Source: Hermatobates lingyangjiaoensis (taxonomy: Eukaryota > Arthropoda > Insecta > Hemiptera > Hermatobatidae). From it: a stretch of DNA of 64,000 bases. The position numbers were made by a program, and so were the translations under genes. Under the pieces are notes generated by a model. The model saw only the letters and a list, made by a program, of their open reading frames with translations. It was not told the DNA's origin and did not search any database. The stretch covers positions 342,001-406,000 of the forward strand of contig JAPFBL010000527.1 of the NCBI GenBank assembly GCA_026182355.1. The letters are read 5' to 3'. How positions within the stretch are numbered: the stretch's first letter is position 1; each line of letters begins with the position of its first letter. This document shows positions 43,776 through 52,539 of the stretch, piece after piece.

Positions 43776-44960
43776 TTTCAGCGTTCCGTTTGCTGCTCCG
43801 AAAAGGAAGCAAGTCAAAGAAAACACTTTTTGCCACTTACAGTGTAACTCCACCCCTCCTCTCCTCCTAATGATGATTTCCCTTTATTTTTCAAAACTTC
43901 CGCTCTTCATATAGATAAATAGTTAATGTATTCCTATTCGCTCCATAAACTTCAATCATGATTTGAAATCTCGTTTAGGTCAATGTAAATCACATACTTA
44001 ACAAGGAAGCTTGTGAAATATACAAAAGAATTTGAGAACTGTTCCACAACAGTACGGCGGTTCCGCCTTAGAATGTTCCTGTTCACACCCCGATCTAGAT
44101 AACGGGGAAATAATAACATAAACTGGCGGCTATTTACGAAACCTCATGCATGAGCAAAAACTGTTTCTTTGATAGCGTAATAGCAAAACCGTAGACCTAA
44201 CGCAGTATGATGATACCGGTATAAAAATGGGGCCACAAAAACAATCATTACTATATAAAACAGGGGTGTTAAAGTCAAAATGGACATAAAAAAAGTCACA
44301 TAAAAAATGTAGCAACAAGCCGATGGCCGGACTGATAAAATGTTTATTGCATTTTTTAAAATTACCACATATAGTGTAGTGAACGAAATTGAACCTACTG
44401 AAAATCTAACAAATATATTGCAATATGATCGGATAAATGAAGCAATATTTTATTATGGCTTTGTCAGTCAATTTTAATTTTCAACAGCACAAAAGACAAA
44501 TTTCCTTTATATATAAATCCCCATAACATGAACATTAAATGTTTGAACCGGTATTATTCAAGACAGCATCCGTGAACATGTACTTTGACTCCCACCTTAT
44601 TTGAAACCACTGGTTCTCAGTGCCCGCCTTCCGTTTTGCCATTTTTGAAGGATTTCTGAAAGTTAACTTTTCCTATTATGCTTATGACTGCTGATAAATT
44701 ATGAAATGAAGTTACGCTCGCTGCGTCGCCTTTGCATTGTGGGAAATGTAGTATTGGTGCGTATAAAACTTCTGCAGCCTGCGGGCCGTAGAAAACCCTC
44801 TCGCGGGCCTTGACTCTGACATGTGGGATGTAAAAGAAGCCATGTCAGTCTGTCCGTCCCTCACAAATCAGACAAAATGAGTTTTCACTTTTTATAAATA
44901 TTGCCCTTTTCTACAATCAGAATTATAAGGCATTATTTTGTTAATTGCTAATTTTAAGTT
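43776..44960. other. Unique DNA, no gene recognised
   Basis: Mixed composition; short open frames on the minus strand near 44130-44370 look random. Confidence 0.5.
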
Positions 44961-44964
44961 TAGT

Positions 44965-45125
44965 TATCTGGACTGATAGATCCTGAGTTCAATACCCATT
45001 CTGGCCCTCAATTTATTAACATGGAGGATAAAAAAGATCTGATCACATTGTCCTTTGCAGAAGACGTCAAGTCGTCGGTCCCGAGCCTGTACAATGTCAG
45101 GTACAATGTTAATGATTCCAACTCT
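44965..45125 (+). mobile_element. SINE copy 6, body fragment
   Basis: GAGTTCAATACCCATTCTGG (B-box area), TCGGTCCCGAGCCTGTACAA and TGTCAGGTACAATGTTAATG match the SINE body. Head and tail are missing. Confidence 0.65.
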
Positions 45126-45714
45126 CAATACATTGACTGGCCGACCTCCTACTAGGTCTACAGTATAAGAACTACCACAGGATACGTGAGGATTCAATTG
45201 TCCCATGGAAACTCTCCATGGGCCCCCGCCCATGTACGGGATACGATGTATTATATCCCGATAAAAGTATCAGGATCTTTTAAAATTCTTTTAAAATAAT
45301 CCAGGTTTAATTTAATGACCTGAAGGTCATAATCACCAATAAGACCAGTGCAACATTGATACTTTCAATGACTGACTACTGGTCTTAGAAGCATGATATG
45401 ACCATAAGGTCATAGTCTTGTATAAATGAGTCTGCCTATGACCTTGAGGTCTAGCAGGCTGGCTAGACTTGAGTGACCTTGAGGTCAAGGAGCCTCACTG
45501 GACTAGTTCTACTTCATAAATTAACTGCGATTGACCTCTTTGACATTCAAGGGTGGTAATCGATTTAGTAGGTTTGTTGCAAGGCAGTAAAACAATTCCT
45601 AGATCCTAGACAAACATAGACTGTGTTACCTTCTCTATATCCTAGTTCTTGTAACATAGGTTACATCAAATTTCAAAGGAGTTTCTAAGAAAAAATAAAA
45701 ATTGTTATTTTATT

Positions 45715-45845
45715 ATGTAAAAAAAAATCTGCAGTGGCCTACACTCAACTTTTTCTTTATTGTTTAAACCGATACCCTAGCGGGTGATAACATCAGCCGT
45801 TTACCCGCTTTTTCTTTGATCGGTGATTCTACAGGTTCTACATTT
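45715..45845. mobile_element. Family R 5' end (plus) fused to SINE copy 7 (minus)
   Basis: AAAAAAAATCTGCAGTGGCCTACACTCAACTTT (45720-45752) is followed at once by the minus SINE 3' end (ATTGTTTAAACCGATACCC to ATTCTACAGGTTCTAC). Confidence 0.65.
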
Positions 45846-46067
45846 TTCTATATATATTTATTTTTATGTATCAATTTCTCTCCTCACTCCACAATTTTTT
45901 CTTTTATTTATTTCTTATTATTGTTACAGTTGAAAGATCTTAGTCTTGTTTTCCCATTTCTTATTGTGGTTTGATCATTGATTGTTGTTTCACTTGTTTA
46001 TGTGAAACCTTTATATATATATATATATATATATATGATCAAACCACAATAAGAAATGGGAAAACAA

Positions 46068-46110
46068 GACTAAGACCTTTCAACCGTAACAAGCGGTCTT
46101 CGTCAGAGCC
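46068..46110 (-). ncRNA. Hammerhead ribozyme (PLE K family), minus copy
   Basis: GGCT, CTGACGA (46100-46106), extra A, GACCGCTTGTTACGGTT, GAA, AGGTCT (one change to a G-U pair), T, AGTC. Confidence 0.7.
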
Positions 46111-46157
46111 AAAAACCCAACTGAGGGTTGTTTTTGACCTATCTCTGTTGGGTTTTT

Positions 46158-46200
46158 GACTCTGACGAAGACCGCTTGTTACGGTTGAAAGATCTTAGTC
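46158..46200 (+). ncRNA. Hammerhead ribozyme (PLE K family), helix III palindrome AGATCT
   Basis: GACT, CTGACGA (46162-46168), extra A, GACCG-CTTGTTA-CGGTT, GAAA (46187-46190), AGATCT, T46196, AGTC. Helix I is a perfect GACT/AGTC. The mirror copy on the minus strand is at 46068-46110. Confidence 0.8.
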
Positions 46201-46293
46201 TTGTTTTCCCATTTCTTATTGTGGTTTGATCATTGATTGTTGTTTCACGTGTTTATGTGAAATCTTTATATATATATATATATATATATATAC

Positions 46294-46462
46294 ACCATGA
46301 TAAACGAAAAACGGTCCGGCAGGACAGATAACAATTAAAATAAGCAGTGACACATAAACTGAAACACAACAAAGACTCACTTTTTAATATTTCGACCGTA
46401 ATGGCGGTCGAAATATTGAAAAGTTAGTCTTTGTTGTGTTTCAGTTTATGTGTCACTGCTTA

Positions 46463-46469
<7 letters not shown>
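46294..46469. mobile_element. PLE inverted dimer fused inside the ribozyme, GACCG...CGGTC family
   Basis: The minus arm (46294-46393; long tail with GGTCCGGCAGGAC) and plus arm (46410-46468; short end) meet at the helix II hairpin GACCGTAATGGCGGTC (46394-46409). GAAA appears outward on both sides and neither CTGANGA strand is retained. Confidence 0.8.
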
Positions 46470-46515
<46 letters not shown>

Positions 46516-46553
<38 letters not shown>

Positions 46554-46612
46554 TTGAGAAAGTAGAAGAGTGGAGTAGGAGCGAGACTGGTGCATAGTGT
46601 GGCAAGAGAGAT

Positions 46613-46646
<34 letters not shown>

Positions 46647-46650
46647 AAAC
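46516..46650. repeat. (GA)n microsatellites with 65-bp spacer
   Basis: AGAGAG runs at 46516-46552 and 46608-46645 follow the (TA)n at 46470-46516. They continue the simple-sequence landscape. 46650-47290 shows no gene. Confidence 0.9.
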
Positions 46651-47289
46651 ATGATGTACTAGAGTTTATATAAGAAAAGACAAAGGAGCATGACTGATTG
46701 AATATGACGCAATGGTTTTGATACAGGAAGATAAAGAGAGTAGAATAGGCTAGGAACAAGGAAGGCAGCAGTGATAAAGGTTACGCAACTGTGTTTTATT
46801 TTGACACGCTTGAGAGTGTTTTGTGATGATTAAGGTGGGGATGTCAAGAGGCATGACTTGGCAGGAAGGATTGACGCAACGCGACACCCCCATGTGGCCA
46901 GATACAATCGTCTACTTGGACCAATAAAGGGCTCAAAGCCAATAGGGCAGGCTTTGTAAGAAATTAGAAAAAAAAAAGTTAACATCTATCAATAAGCGGT
47001 CTTCGTCAGAGTGAAATCTCAACTCATCTCAAATCTTAGTTGAAACACACTCGTAATTATCCAAGATGTACCACGCGTAATATAGCTTAACTTTGGTGAG
47101 CCATAATATTTTCGTGTTAATTTGAAATAATCCAACTATAAAATAACTATAAAATGAACTATAATATAAAATTACTCCCTTTTTGGTAATCTCATGAATA
47201 ATGTGTTATTGACAAACTTTCTGTAATATTATATTCATATTTTAAATCTTTCAAGCACAGGGGGGGGGGGGGGAGGGGGCTTACAACGA

Positions 47290-47455
47290 GTTCGACTCTG
47301 AACTGGTAGGTCTGGTGGTGTTTAATACTACTCTAGTCCTCGATTTGTTGACGTGGGAGGTGAATATATCTGAAACACGTCGTCCCACGGAGAGGACTTC
47401 AAGCCGTTGGTCCCGAGCCTGTACGATGTCAACTCGCTAACGACCTCTAGTCTTA
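47290..47455 (+). mobile_element. SINE copy 8, body fragment
   Basis: Body block GGGAGGTGAATATATCTGA, CACGTCGTCCCACGG and CGGTC/GGTCCCGAGCCTGTACG; head degraded. Preceded by a G run (47260-47279). Confidence 0.7.
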
Positions 47456-47601
47456 GATTAGACTAGGTTAAATTTTAATTTAACCCGTATCATGTATTCA
47501 TTCAAACTAGACAGTAGTTATTAAACTTTAAAACAGTTGTTATCCACAGACTATTTTTCTTGGAAAAAAAATCTTTAATGTACTCGTAATACTTAGTTCT
47601 T

Positions 47602-47604
<3 letters not shown>

Positions 47605-47642
<38 letters not shown>

Positions 47643-47661
47643 ATCTTAGAAAATCTCTTTT

Positions 47662-47723
<62 letters not shown>

Positions 47724-47735
47724 CAGAGAGAGAGA
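47605..47735. repeat. (CT)n and (GA)n pair forming an inverted microsatellite
   Basis: CTCTCT at 47610-47637 and GAGAGA at 47668-47735, separated by about 30 bp; the strands could fold as a hairpin. Confidence 0.85.
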
Positions 47736-47739
47736 GAGA

Positions 47740-47965
47740 GTCGCCGCTCTGCCTTCCTGCGGGACACTTCGCCTCCTGATGACGACGATAGTCGGAATAT
47801 AGAAGTGAGTTATTCCTTTGTTTATCTGTATGCTACCTTCTTTTAAATCGGTTTATATATATATATTAACACATAGAAACTGAACAAAGGACTCACTTTT
47901 CAATATTTTGACCACCCTAACAGTAGAAATATTGAAAAGTGAGTCCTTTGTTATTTTTCTAAATT
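47740..47965. mobile_element. Two eroded PLE pieces
   Basis: 47750-47850 (plus): CTGATGA, C, GACGATAGTC, GGAATATAG is an eroded GACGATGGTC-type hammerhead. 47865-47960 is an inverted pair of ACTCACTTTTCAATATTTT from the GACCG family, with a damaged centre. Confidence 0.55.
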
Positions 47966-48084
47966 TCAAAGTTTATAATAAGTGTTATGTCTTCTACTGG
48001 ATCGAATTTCGTTTATCATATATATATATATATATATAACTTACCGTAGTGTTTATAAAGTGCATGGTCTACCTTTCTCTTTTC

Positions 48085-48272
48085 TCCTGAAGAAGAATTG
48101 CCCGAAAATGTACATAAAGAAACACACACCTCCAGTCTCTAATTTTCGGTTGAACCGTCTTCAGGAGAGATAAGAGAAAGAAACCAAACGCACTGGTACA
48201 GAGACGGTTGTTTCTTTATGTACATTGAACTGTATTTGTCCATTTCGGATAGTATTTTCATCGAAAAAGTGT
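48085..48272. mobile_element. PLE unit, GGTTCAACC family
   Basis: The minus arm contains an intact hammerhead (48136-48168). A plus scrap with the long end TTTGTCCATTTCGGATAG...ATCGAAAAAG (48213-48272) is fused after GAGACGGTTG. A degraded plus core (CTGAAGA, 48087-48093) precedes it. Confidence 0.65.
48136..48168 (-). ncRNA. Hammerhead ribozyme (PLE), helix III palindrome AATT
   Basis: Minus strand: TCTC, CTGAAGA (48158-48164), extra C, GGT-TCA-ACC, GAA, AATT, A, GAGA. Helix I is TCTC/GAGA. It is the only intact core of this family here. Confidence 0.75.
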
Positions 48273-48301
48273 TAATGAGTATATATATATATATATATAT
48301 T

Positions 48302-48587
48302 GGTATACTTTGGGAGCAGACCTTCTTTTAAACATACCTCATTAAAGATCTTGCCAACATTAAGTTTAGTATGTTTTAAACATACCTCATTAAAGATCTT
48401 GCCAACATTAAGTTTAGTATGTTTTAAACATACCTCATTAAAGATCTTGCCAACATTAAGTTTAGTATGTAATTAATCGGTGAGTTAATTTATATGGTAC
48501 CACAGAGATGGAAAGGTAGCATTCGAAACCTTGAAAAGGTATGTAGGAAACATACTAAACTTAATGTTGGCAAGATCTTTAATGAGG
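48302..48587. mobile_element. PLE inverted dimer with an in-frame triplication of the N-terminal motif
   Basis: The minus arm (48302-48470, long end GGTATACTTTGGGAGCAGAC) carries three exact 48-bp repeats. The plus arm (about 48476-48587) has one copy and a short end at TA. On the minus strand each repeat codes HTKLNVGKIFNEVCLK, the conserved KLxxGKxFNxxCLK start region of PLE ORFs. The plus arm reads LVPQRWKGSIRNLEKVCRKH before it, after a small deletion. Confidence 0.75.
48326..48469. repeat. 48-bp unit repeated three times exactly
   Basis: TTTTAAACATACCTCATTAA starts at 48326, 48374 and 48422. The three copies are identical over 48 bp. Confidence 0.95.
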
Positions 48588-48613
48588 TATATATATATAT
48601 ATATATATATATA

Positions 48614-48727
48614 CACTTTAACACATAGAAAAGAACACAGAAAGACACTACAGAACTCACTTCGATATTTCGACATCCGTCGTCATCGGGAAGAAGTGCG
48701 AAGTACTCGCGTTGAGAAGCAAACTAC

Positions 48728-48735
<8 letters not shown>
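48614..48735 (-). mobile_element. PLE pseudo-LTR, GACGGATGTC family, minus strand
   Basis: Minus strand: CCGATGA (one core base changed), extra C, GACGGATGTC, GAAATATCGAAG. It resembles 10640-10818. Confidence 0.6.
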
Positions 48736-48775
<40 letters not shown>

Positions 48776-48929
48776 CTGTGAATCTATGCATGTATGTGTG
48801 AGAGAGAGTGCGTGCATACCACCGTGACGGAATCTTAATGACGTTTCATATACATCGAAGCGTATCCATCAGACAGCTCCATAACTGCATTCAATCCGTC
48901 AGCTAAATACAGATATACTGACATGTATA

Positions 48930-49035
48930 ACATACCTAAATGTATGAACATACCTAAATATATGAACATACCTAAATATATGAACATACCTAAATGTATA
49001 AAAATAACTAAATGTATGAACATACCTAAAGGTTG
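48930..49035. repeat. 18-bp tandem repeat, about six copies
   Basis: AACATACCTAAATGTATG with minor variants (AAATATATG). Confidence 0.9.
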
Positions 49036-49307
49036 GCAACACTATCTACAGTGTCCTCTATCATACTTGAAAACACTGTACTCAAGTACACAGGATTCAA
49101 CTCTGTTTTTATTTCTTCAATTAATATCCATTCAGACAAAAGAATAATATTCTGAAATAAGAGCCTATATTTGTTCGCCGCACAGTCAATCCCAAGGTTT
49201 CTTTACTTTTTTCGTTTAAATACCATTAGAGTATATATATATATATATCAATGATCAAACCACAATAAGAAATATTATTTATTATTAATAAATAATATTT
49301 ATATTTA

Positions 49308-49357
<50 letters not shown>

Positions 49358-49388
49358 GGTAACTCACCACAAATTAGAGAAGATAGTC

Positions 49389-49424
49389 GCTCTAAGGCCT
49401 TTCGTTTTCACGTCTTCAGAGAGC
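49389..49424 (-). ncRNA. Hammerhead ribozyme (PLE), helix III palindrome AGGCCT
   Basis: Minus strand: GCTCT, CTGAAGA (49413-49419), extra C, GT-GAAA-AC, GAA, AGGCCT, T, AGAGC. Helix II is only 2 bp capped by a GAAA (GNRA) tetraloop; helix I is a perfect 5 bp. Confidence 0.7.
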
Positions 49425-49598
49425 AAGTGAATACAAGTTGTAAACAGGTTATGAATTTTGATTTAAAGAAGGAGTAAGATTGGCATCATTGACAGTATTT
49501 TTCCCTATAACTGTTGAAATAGTCTTGATTTGTTTGATAATTCCTTCAATTAGAAATTCATCTAATTTAAAAAGGCCTGGACTAGTGTTGACCAATCT

Positions 49599-50180
49599 TT
49601 GATGTCATCTGTAAGTGAGGAACGTTTTTCAAGAAGGAATTTGCTGGTGGTTCCCTACAGCCCATGTTTAAAAGACATTCCATATTTGTTGAAGAAGCTA
49701 GATATCTCAGTTACATTTAGTAGTGGTGGTAATTTGTCAAATAGACTTGTCCATAACTCTAAAAGAAGCCGAAAAAACTGTTGTGTATACAGAATTCCTT
49801 GCAAGGATTGCGAGTTGGCTTATATTGGACAGACGGGAAAAGGAATGGATACAAGGATTAAGCAACATCAGTATTCAGTTAGAAGACAAGATGATAAAAG
49901 TGCCTTGTTCCTACACATTAGAGACAAAAATCACATAATTAACTGGAAAGAAGCAAAGGAGTTGGTTTTTATGTCATGTGAAAGAAGAAGAAACATTGTT
50001 GAAAGCGCCCTCATAAAAGACTTTTCTAAGAACTTGGTCAACACTAGTCCAGGCCTTTTTAAATTAGATGAATTTCTAATTGAAAGAATTATCAAACAAA
50101 TCAAGACTATTTCAACAGTTATAGGGAAAAATACTGTCAATGATGCCAATCTTACTCCTTCTTTAAATCAAAATTCATAA
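49599..50180 (+). CDS. PLE GIY-YIG endonuclease domain, 5'-truncated ORF
   Basis: An open frame of 193 codons. After a linker (LLVVPYSPCLKDIPYLLKKL), the endonuclease core reads CCVYRIPCKDC, AYIGQTGKG, RIKQHQYSVR and later a Glu in NIVESALIKDF. These are the GIY-like and YIG motifs with the Arg, His and Glu expected of the fold. The RT is missing because the copy begins at the dimer junction. The first ATG is only the first available one. In PLEs this domain nicks target DNA; this truncated frame is unlikely to work alone. Confidence 0.8.
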   Translation: MMSSVSEERFSRRNLLVVPYSPCLKDIPYLLKKLDISVTFSSGGNLSNRLVHNSKRSRKNCCVYRIPCKDCELAYIGQTGKGMDTRIKQHQYSVRRQDDKSALFLHIRDKNHIINWKEAKELVFMSCERRRNIVESALIKDFSKNLVNTSPGLFKLDEFLIERIIKQIKTISTVIGKNTVNDANLTPSLNQNS

Positions 50181-50204
50181 CCTGCTTACAACTTGTATTC
50201 ACTT

Positions 50205-50240
50205 GCTCTCTGACGACGTGAAAACGAAAGGCCTTAGAGC
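50205..50240 (+). ncRNA. Hammerhead ribozyme (PLE), helix III palindrome AGGCCT
   Basis: GCTCT (50205-50209), CTGACGA (50210-50216), extra C, GTGAAAAC, GAAA (50226-50229), AGGCCT, T50235, AGAGC. It is the mirror of 49389-49424, differing at N7 (C versus A). Confidence 0.72.
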
Positions 50241-50324
50241 GACTATCTTCTCTAATTTGTGGTGAGTTACCTGAATATTTATATCACGTGTTATTGTGAC
50301 AATTTTCTATATATATATATATAT

Positions 50325-50417
50325 ATCAATGATCAAACCACGATAAGAAATGAGAAAACAAGACTAAGATCTTTCAACCGCAACAAGCGGTCTTCGTCAG
50401 AGTCAAAAACCCAACTG

Positions 50418-50420
<3 letters not shown>
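50325..50420 (-). mobile_element. PLE K-family pseudo-LTR, minus strand, with hammerhead
   Basis: Short end (ATCAATGATCAAACC) next to TA. Intact core at 50362-50404: GACT, CTGACGA, A, GACCGCTTGTTGCGGTT, GAA, AGATCT, T, AGTC. It ends abruptly at CAACTGA followed by (TA)n. Confidence 0.75.
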
Positions 50421-50446
<26 letters not shown>

Positions 50447-50451
<5 letters not shown>

Positions 50452-50720
50452 AAAAATATGACAATGTTTGTTAACAATGTGTGTTTACAGGAAGGACTGC
50501 TACCAAAATTTACCAATATATATATAGTTTGTTTAGAAGGCCTCAGAGCTTATTTTTCTTTTTCCCCTACGGAATTTTGTCTTATATACATACTCGTATC
50601 TTAGGTGTTGCTAAGATATATATATACCACTTAAAATAAACAGTGACACATAGACTGAAACATAACAAAAGACTCACTTTTCAATATTTCGACCGTAATG
50701 GCGGTCGTCCTCAGGATATA
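50447..50720. mobile_element. PLE end pieces: N-terminal coding end and GACCG-family arm
   Basis: 50447-50516 is a plus N-terminal end with the conserved GGAAGGACTGCTACC...TTTACCAATA running into TA. 50630-50714 is a minus pseudo-LTR with an intact GACCG hammerhead (50680-50714) that ends at CAGGATATATA, immediately after the ribozyme strand 1. 50520-50625 shows nothing identifiable. Confidence 0.65.
50680..50714 (-). ncRNA. Hammerhead ribozyme (PLE), helix III palindrome ATAT
   Basis: Minus strand: CTGAGGA (50708-50714), extra C, GACCG-CCATTA-CGGTC, GAA, ATAT, T, GAAAAG. The upstream helix I strand is replaced by TA repeat, so this copy is clipped at the ribozyme edge. Confidence 0.65.
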
Positions 50721-50774
50721 TATATATATATCCTGATATATATATATATAAATATATATATATATTTATATATT

Positions 50775-51020
50775 CACTTGATAAACGGAAAGTCGATCAA
50801 ATCAGGACACAATATATATATATATATATTCACTTGATAAACTGATAAACGGAAAGTCGATCCAAACTGGACACAATAACAGTTAAACTTACTAGCCGTT
50901 GCGTCTTCAACGTGCTTGGTCTCCTTTTCTCTTTTTTCCTCAAGACGGATTGCCAGAAAATTTGAGTTTGTAAGTGTATTTCTTTACTTTGCGTGCTACC
51001 TATCCTCAGTTTTGAACTGT
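50775..51020 (+). mobile_element. Degraded PLE pieces, GGATCATCC-like family
   Basis: Two minus scraps (CACTTGATAAACGGAAAGTCGATC) precede a plus pseudo-LTR with CTCAAGACGGATTGCCAGAAAATTTGAG (core eroded at strand 1 and helix II). Confidence 0.5.
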
Positions 51021-51120
51021 TATATGTAATATATATATATATATATATAATATAAAGCTTTCACATAAACACGTGAAATAACAATCAATGATCAAACCAC
51101 AATAAAAAATGGGAAAACAA

Positions 51121-51163
51121 GACTAAGATCTTTCAACCGTAACAAGCGGTCTTCGTCAGAGTC
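51121..51163 (-). ncRNA. Hammerhead ribozyme (PLE K family), minus
   Basis: GACT, CTGACGA (51153-51159), extra A, GACCG-CTTGTTA-CGGTT, GAA, AGATCT, T, AGTC. All helices complete. Confidence 0.8.
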
Positions 51164-51212
51164 AAAAACCCAACTACTTCAGTTCAGTTCAGTTCACTTC
51201 AGTTGGGTTTTT

Positions 51213-51255
51213 GACTCTGACGAAGACCGCTTGTTACGGTTGAAAGATCTTAGTC
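51213..51255 (+). ncRNA. Hammerhead ribozyme (PLE K family), plus
   Basis: GACT (51213-51216), CTGACGA, A51224, GACCG...CGGTT, GAAA (51242-51245), AGATCT, T51251, AGTC. Confidence 0.8.
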
Positions 51256-51288
51256 TTGTTTTCCCATTTCTTATTGTGGTTTGATCAT

Positions 51289-51324
<36 letters not shown>

Positions 51325-51582
51325 TATTGTTTTCTTGACCACAATTACTAACAAACACTTTTTCTTCTTCTCGGAATTTTGTCAGGGTTAATATTTAAAA
51401 TCACCTTTTCGCCAACGTTTCTTGAATTTTTTATGATGAATGTAAAGTAGATATGACAAATATGCATTGTCTTGGTTAGTTTATAGCACTGAGAATGTCA
51501 TGCAATAAAGACGAAACGTTGGCAAAAAGGTGATTCTTAATATTAACTCTGACCAAATTCCGAGAAGAAGAAAAAGTGTTTA
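51325..51582. mobile_element. PLE inverted dimer, F2 family, eroded
   Basis: The minus arm is long (GTTTTCTTGACCACAATTAC) and the plus arm is short (AAGAAAAAGTGTTTATATA). The plus core has CTGAGAA (G8 to A), T, GTCATGCAATAAAGAC, GAAACGTTGGC. The minus core has lost helix II. Confidence 0.65.
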
Positions 51583-51589
51583 TATATAT

Positions 51590-51828
51590 AAAACCAAAAA
51601 AGCTAAATCGGGATTCTTATAAAACTGTTGGACCTTCCATATTGTTCTAGTAATACAATTTGTAATACGACTAGTTCGTTCATTTTCAAATATTCCTACT
51701 TTCGCCTTTGAAAAAGATTTTGAATAAAATCAAAACTTCGGCAATGAGGGTTGATTGGAAGTGGAAAAAACTGACTGCATCCCAATTTATCGTTTTTAGT
51801 TATATATCTGTTGCACTGTCTAGAACTT

Positions 51829-51838
<10 letters not shown>
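51590..51838 (+). mobile_element. PLE 3' end, F1-like family, plus strand (relative at 53160-53400)
   Basis: GCC-TTTGAAAAA, GATTTTGAATAAAATC, AAAACTTCGGCAATGAG: helix II intact, GAAA mutated to AAAA. Its sister at 53160-53400 has GCC-TTTGAAAAA, GGTTTTGAATAAAATC, AAAACGTCGGC. Both are probably inactive. Confidence 0.6.
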
Positions 51839-51865
<27 letters not shown>

Positions 51866-51867
<2 letters not shown>

Positions 51868-52035
51868 CACAATTAAAAGAAACGGTCCAGCGGACTTTTT
51901 TACAATAAAATAAAAAACGAAGGAAACACACAGAAAGACACAGACATAACTCACATCGATATTTCGACAATCGTCGTCATCAGGAGGTGCGAAGAGCGAA
52001 GAGCGAAGAGTCCCGCAGGAAGACAGGGCGGTACT
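51866..52035 (-). mobile_element. PLE pseudo-LTR, GACGATGGTC family, minus strand
   Basis: Long end with GGTCCAGCGGAC next to TA. The intact core (51962-51983) is CTGATGA, C, GACGATTGTC, GAAATATC. It ends in GAAGAGCGAAGAGCGAAGAG (a 9-bp tandem) and GGGCGGTACTC before TA. Confidence 0.75.
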
Positions 52036-52182
52036 CATATATATATATATATATATATATAATACATTACAGGGCATATATGAGCAGCCAGTACAAGCAA
52101 GATGAACAAGCGTTGAGAAATATCATCTTTAAGCACGTTTCAACACGTTTCAATCTATTTATTCTCTATTAGTCCAGTTATA

Positions 52183-52508
52183 CCGTTGACCTTTCAATTC
52201 TTTAATTCTAACCGCTTGTTTCTTGTTCATTATTGACCTTTGACCTTCTGTTTATATTAACCTGTACTAATCCTTTTAATCTATTTATAGCAATGACTAA
52301 GCATGAGTCATCGATTTTAATTTAACATGTCACTTGGCCTTTCTTGAATTTCTTGGACTTTCAACTCTTTTATTCTAACCGCTTGTTTCTTGTTCATTAT
52401 TGACCTTTGACCTTCTCTTTATATTAACCTGTACTAATCCTTTTAATCTATTAATAGCAATGACTAAGCATGAGTCATCGATTTTAATTTAACTGTCATA
52501 TGGCCAAC
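52183..52508. repeat. Tandem duplication of about 165 bp
   Basis: TTTATTCTAACCGCTTGTTTCTTG through GAGTCATCGATTTTAATTTAAC occurs twice (52200-52330; 52368-52495) with very few differences. Confidence 0.85.
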
Positions 52509-52539
52509 TCCTTTTCCAGTTGAACCCTGTTAGCAGAAG

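Larger units (their letters stand above)
45925..46266. mobile_element. PLE K-family unit: plus scrap and inverted dimer
   Basis: 45925-46012 is a plus 3' end with the long tail (hairpin TTTCAC/GTGAAA). After (TA)n at 46013-46036, a minus arm (46037-46110, short end GATCAAACC) meets a plus arm (46145-46266, long tail) around a centre near 46130. Both hammerheads are present and flanking (TA)n continues at 46267-46293. Confidence 0.8.
49353..50280. mobile_element. PLE inverted dimer with a readable GIY-YIG ORF
   Basis: The minus arm (49353-49598) is the mirror of 50040-50280. The fusion point is at 49598/49599. The plus arm (49599-50280) contains the C-terminal 193 codons, a 3' region and a pseudo-LTR that ends ATTTGTGGTGAGTTACCTGA. 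Both hammerheads are intact. (TA)n abuts the minus end. The plus end continues with about 30 bp (TATTTATATCACGTGTTATTGTGACAATT), then TA. Confidence 0.85.
51047..51293. mobile_element. PLE K-family inverted dimer
   Basis: The minus arm (51047-51175; long tail with the TTTCAC/GTGAAA hairpin) and plus arm (51200-51293; short end ATCATTGATATA) are fused around a small CAGTT tandem (AGTTCAGTTCAGTTCACTTC). Both hammerheads are perfect. Confidence 0.85.

Noticed and set aside
44130..44368. Two overlapping minus-strand open frames with hydrophobic stretches
   Set aside because: Overlapping frames in AT-rich DNA with no homology signal; probably chance.
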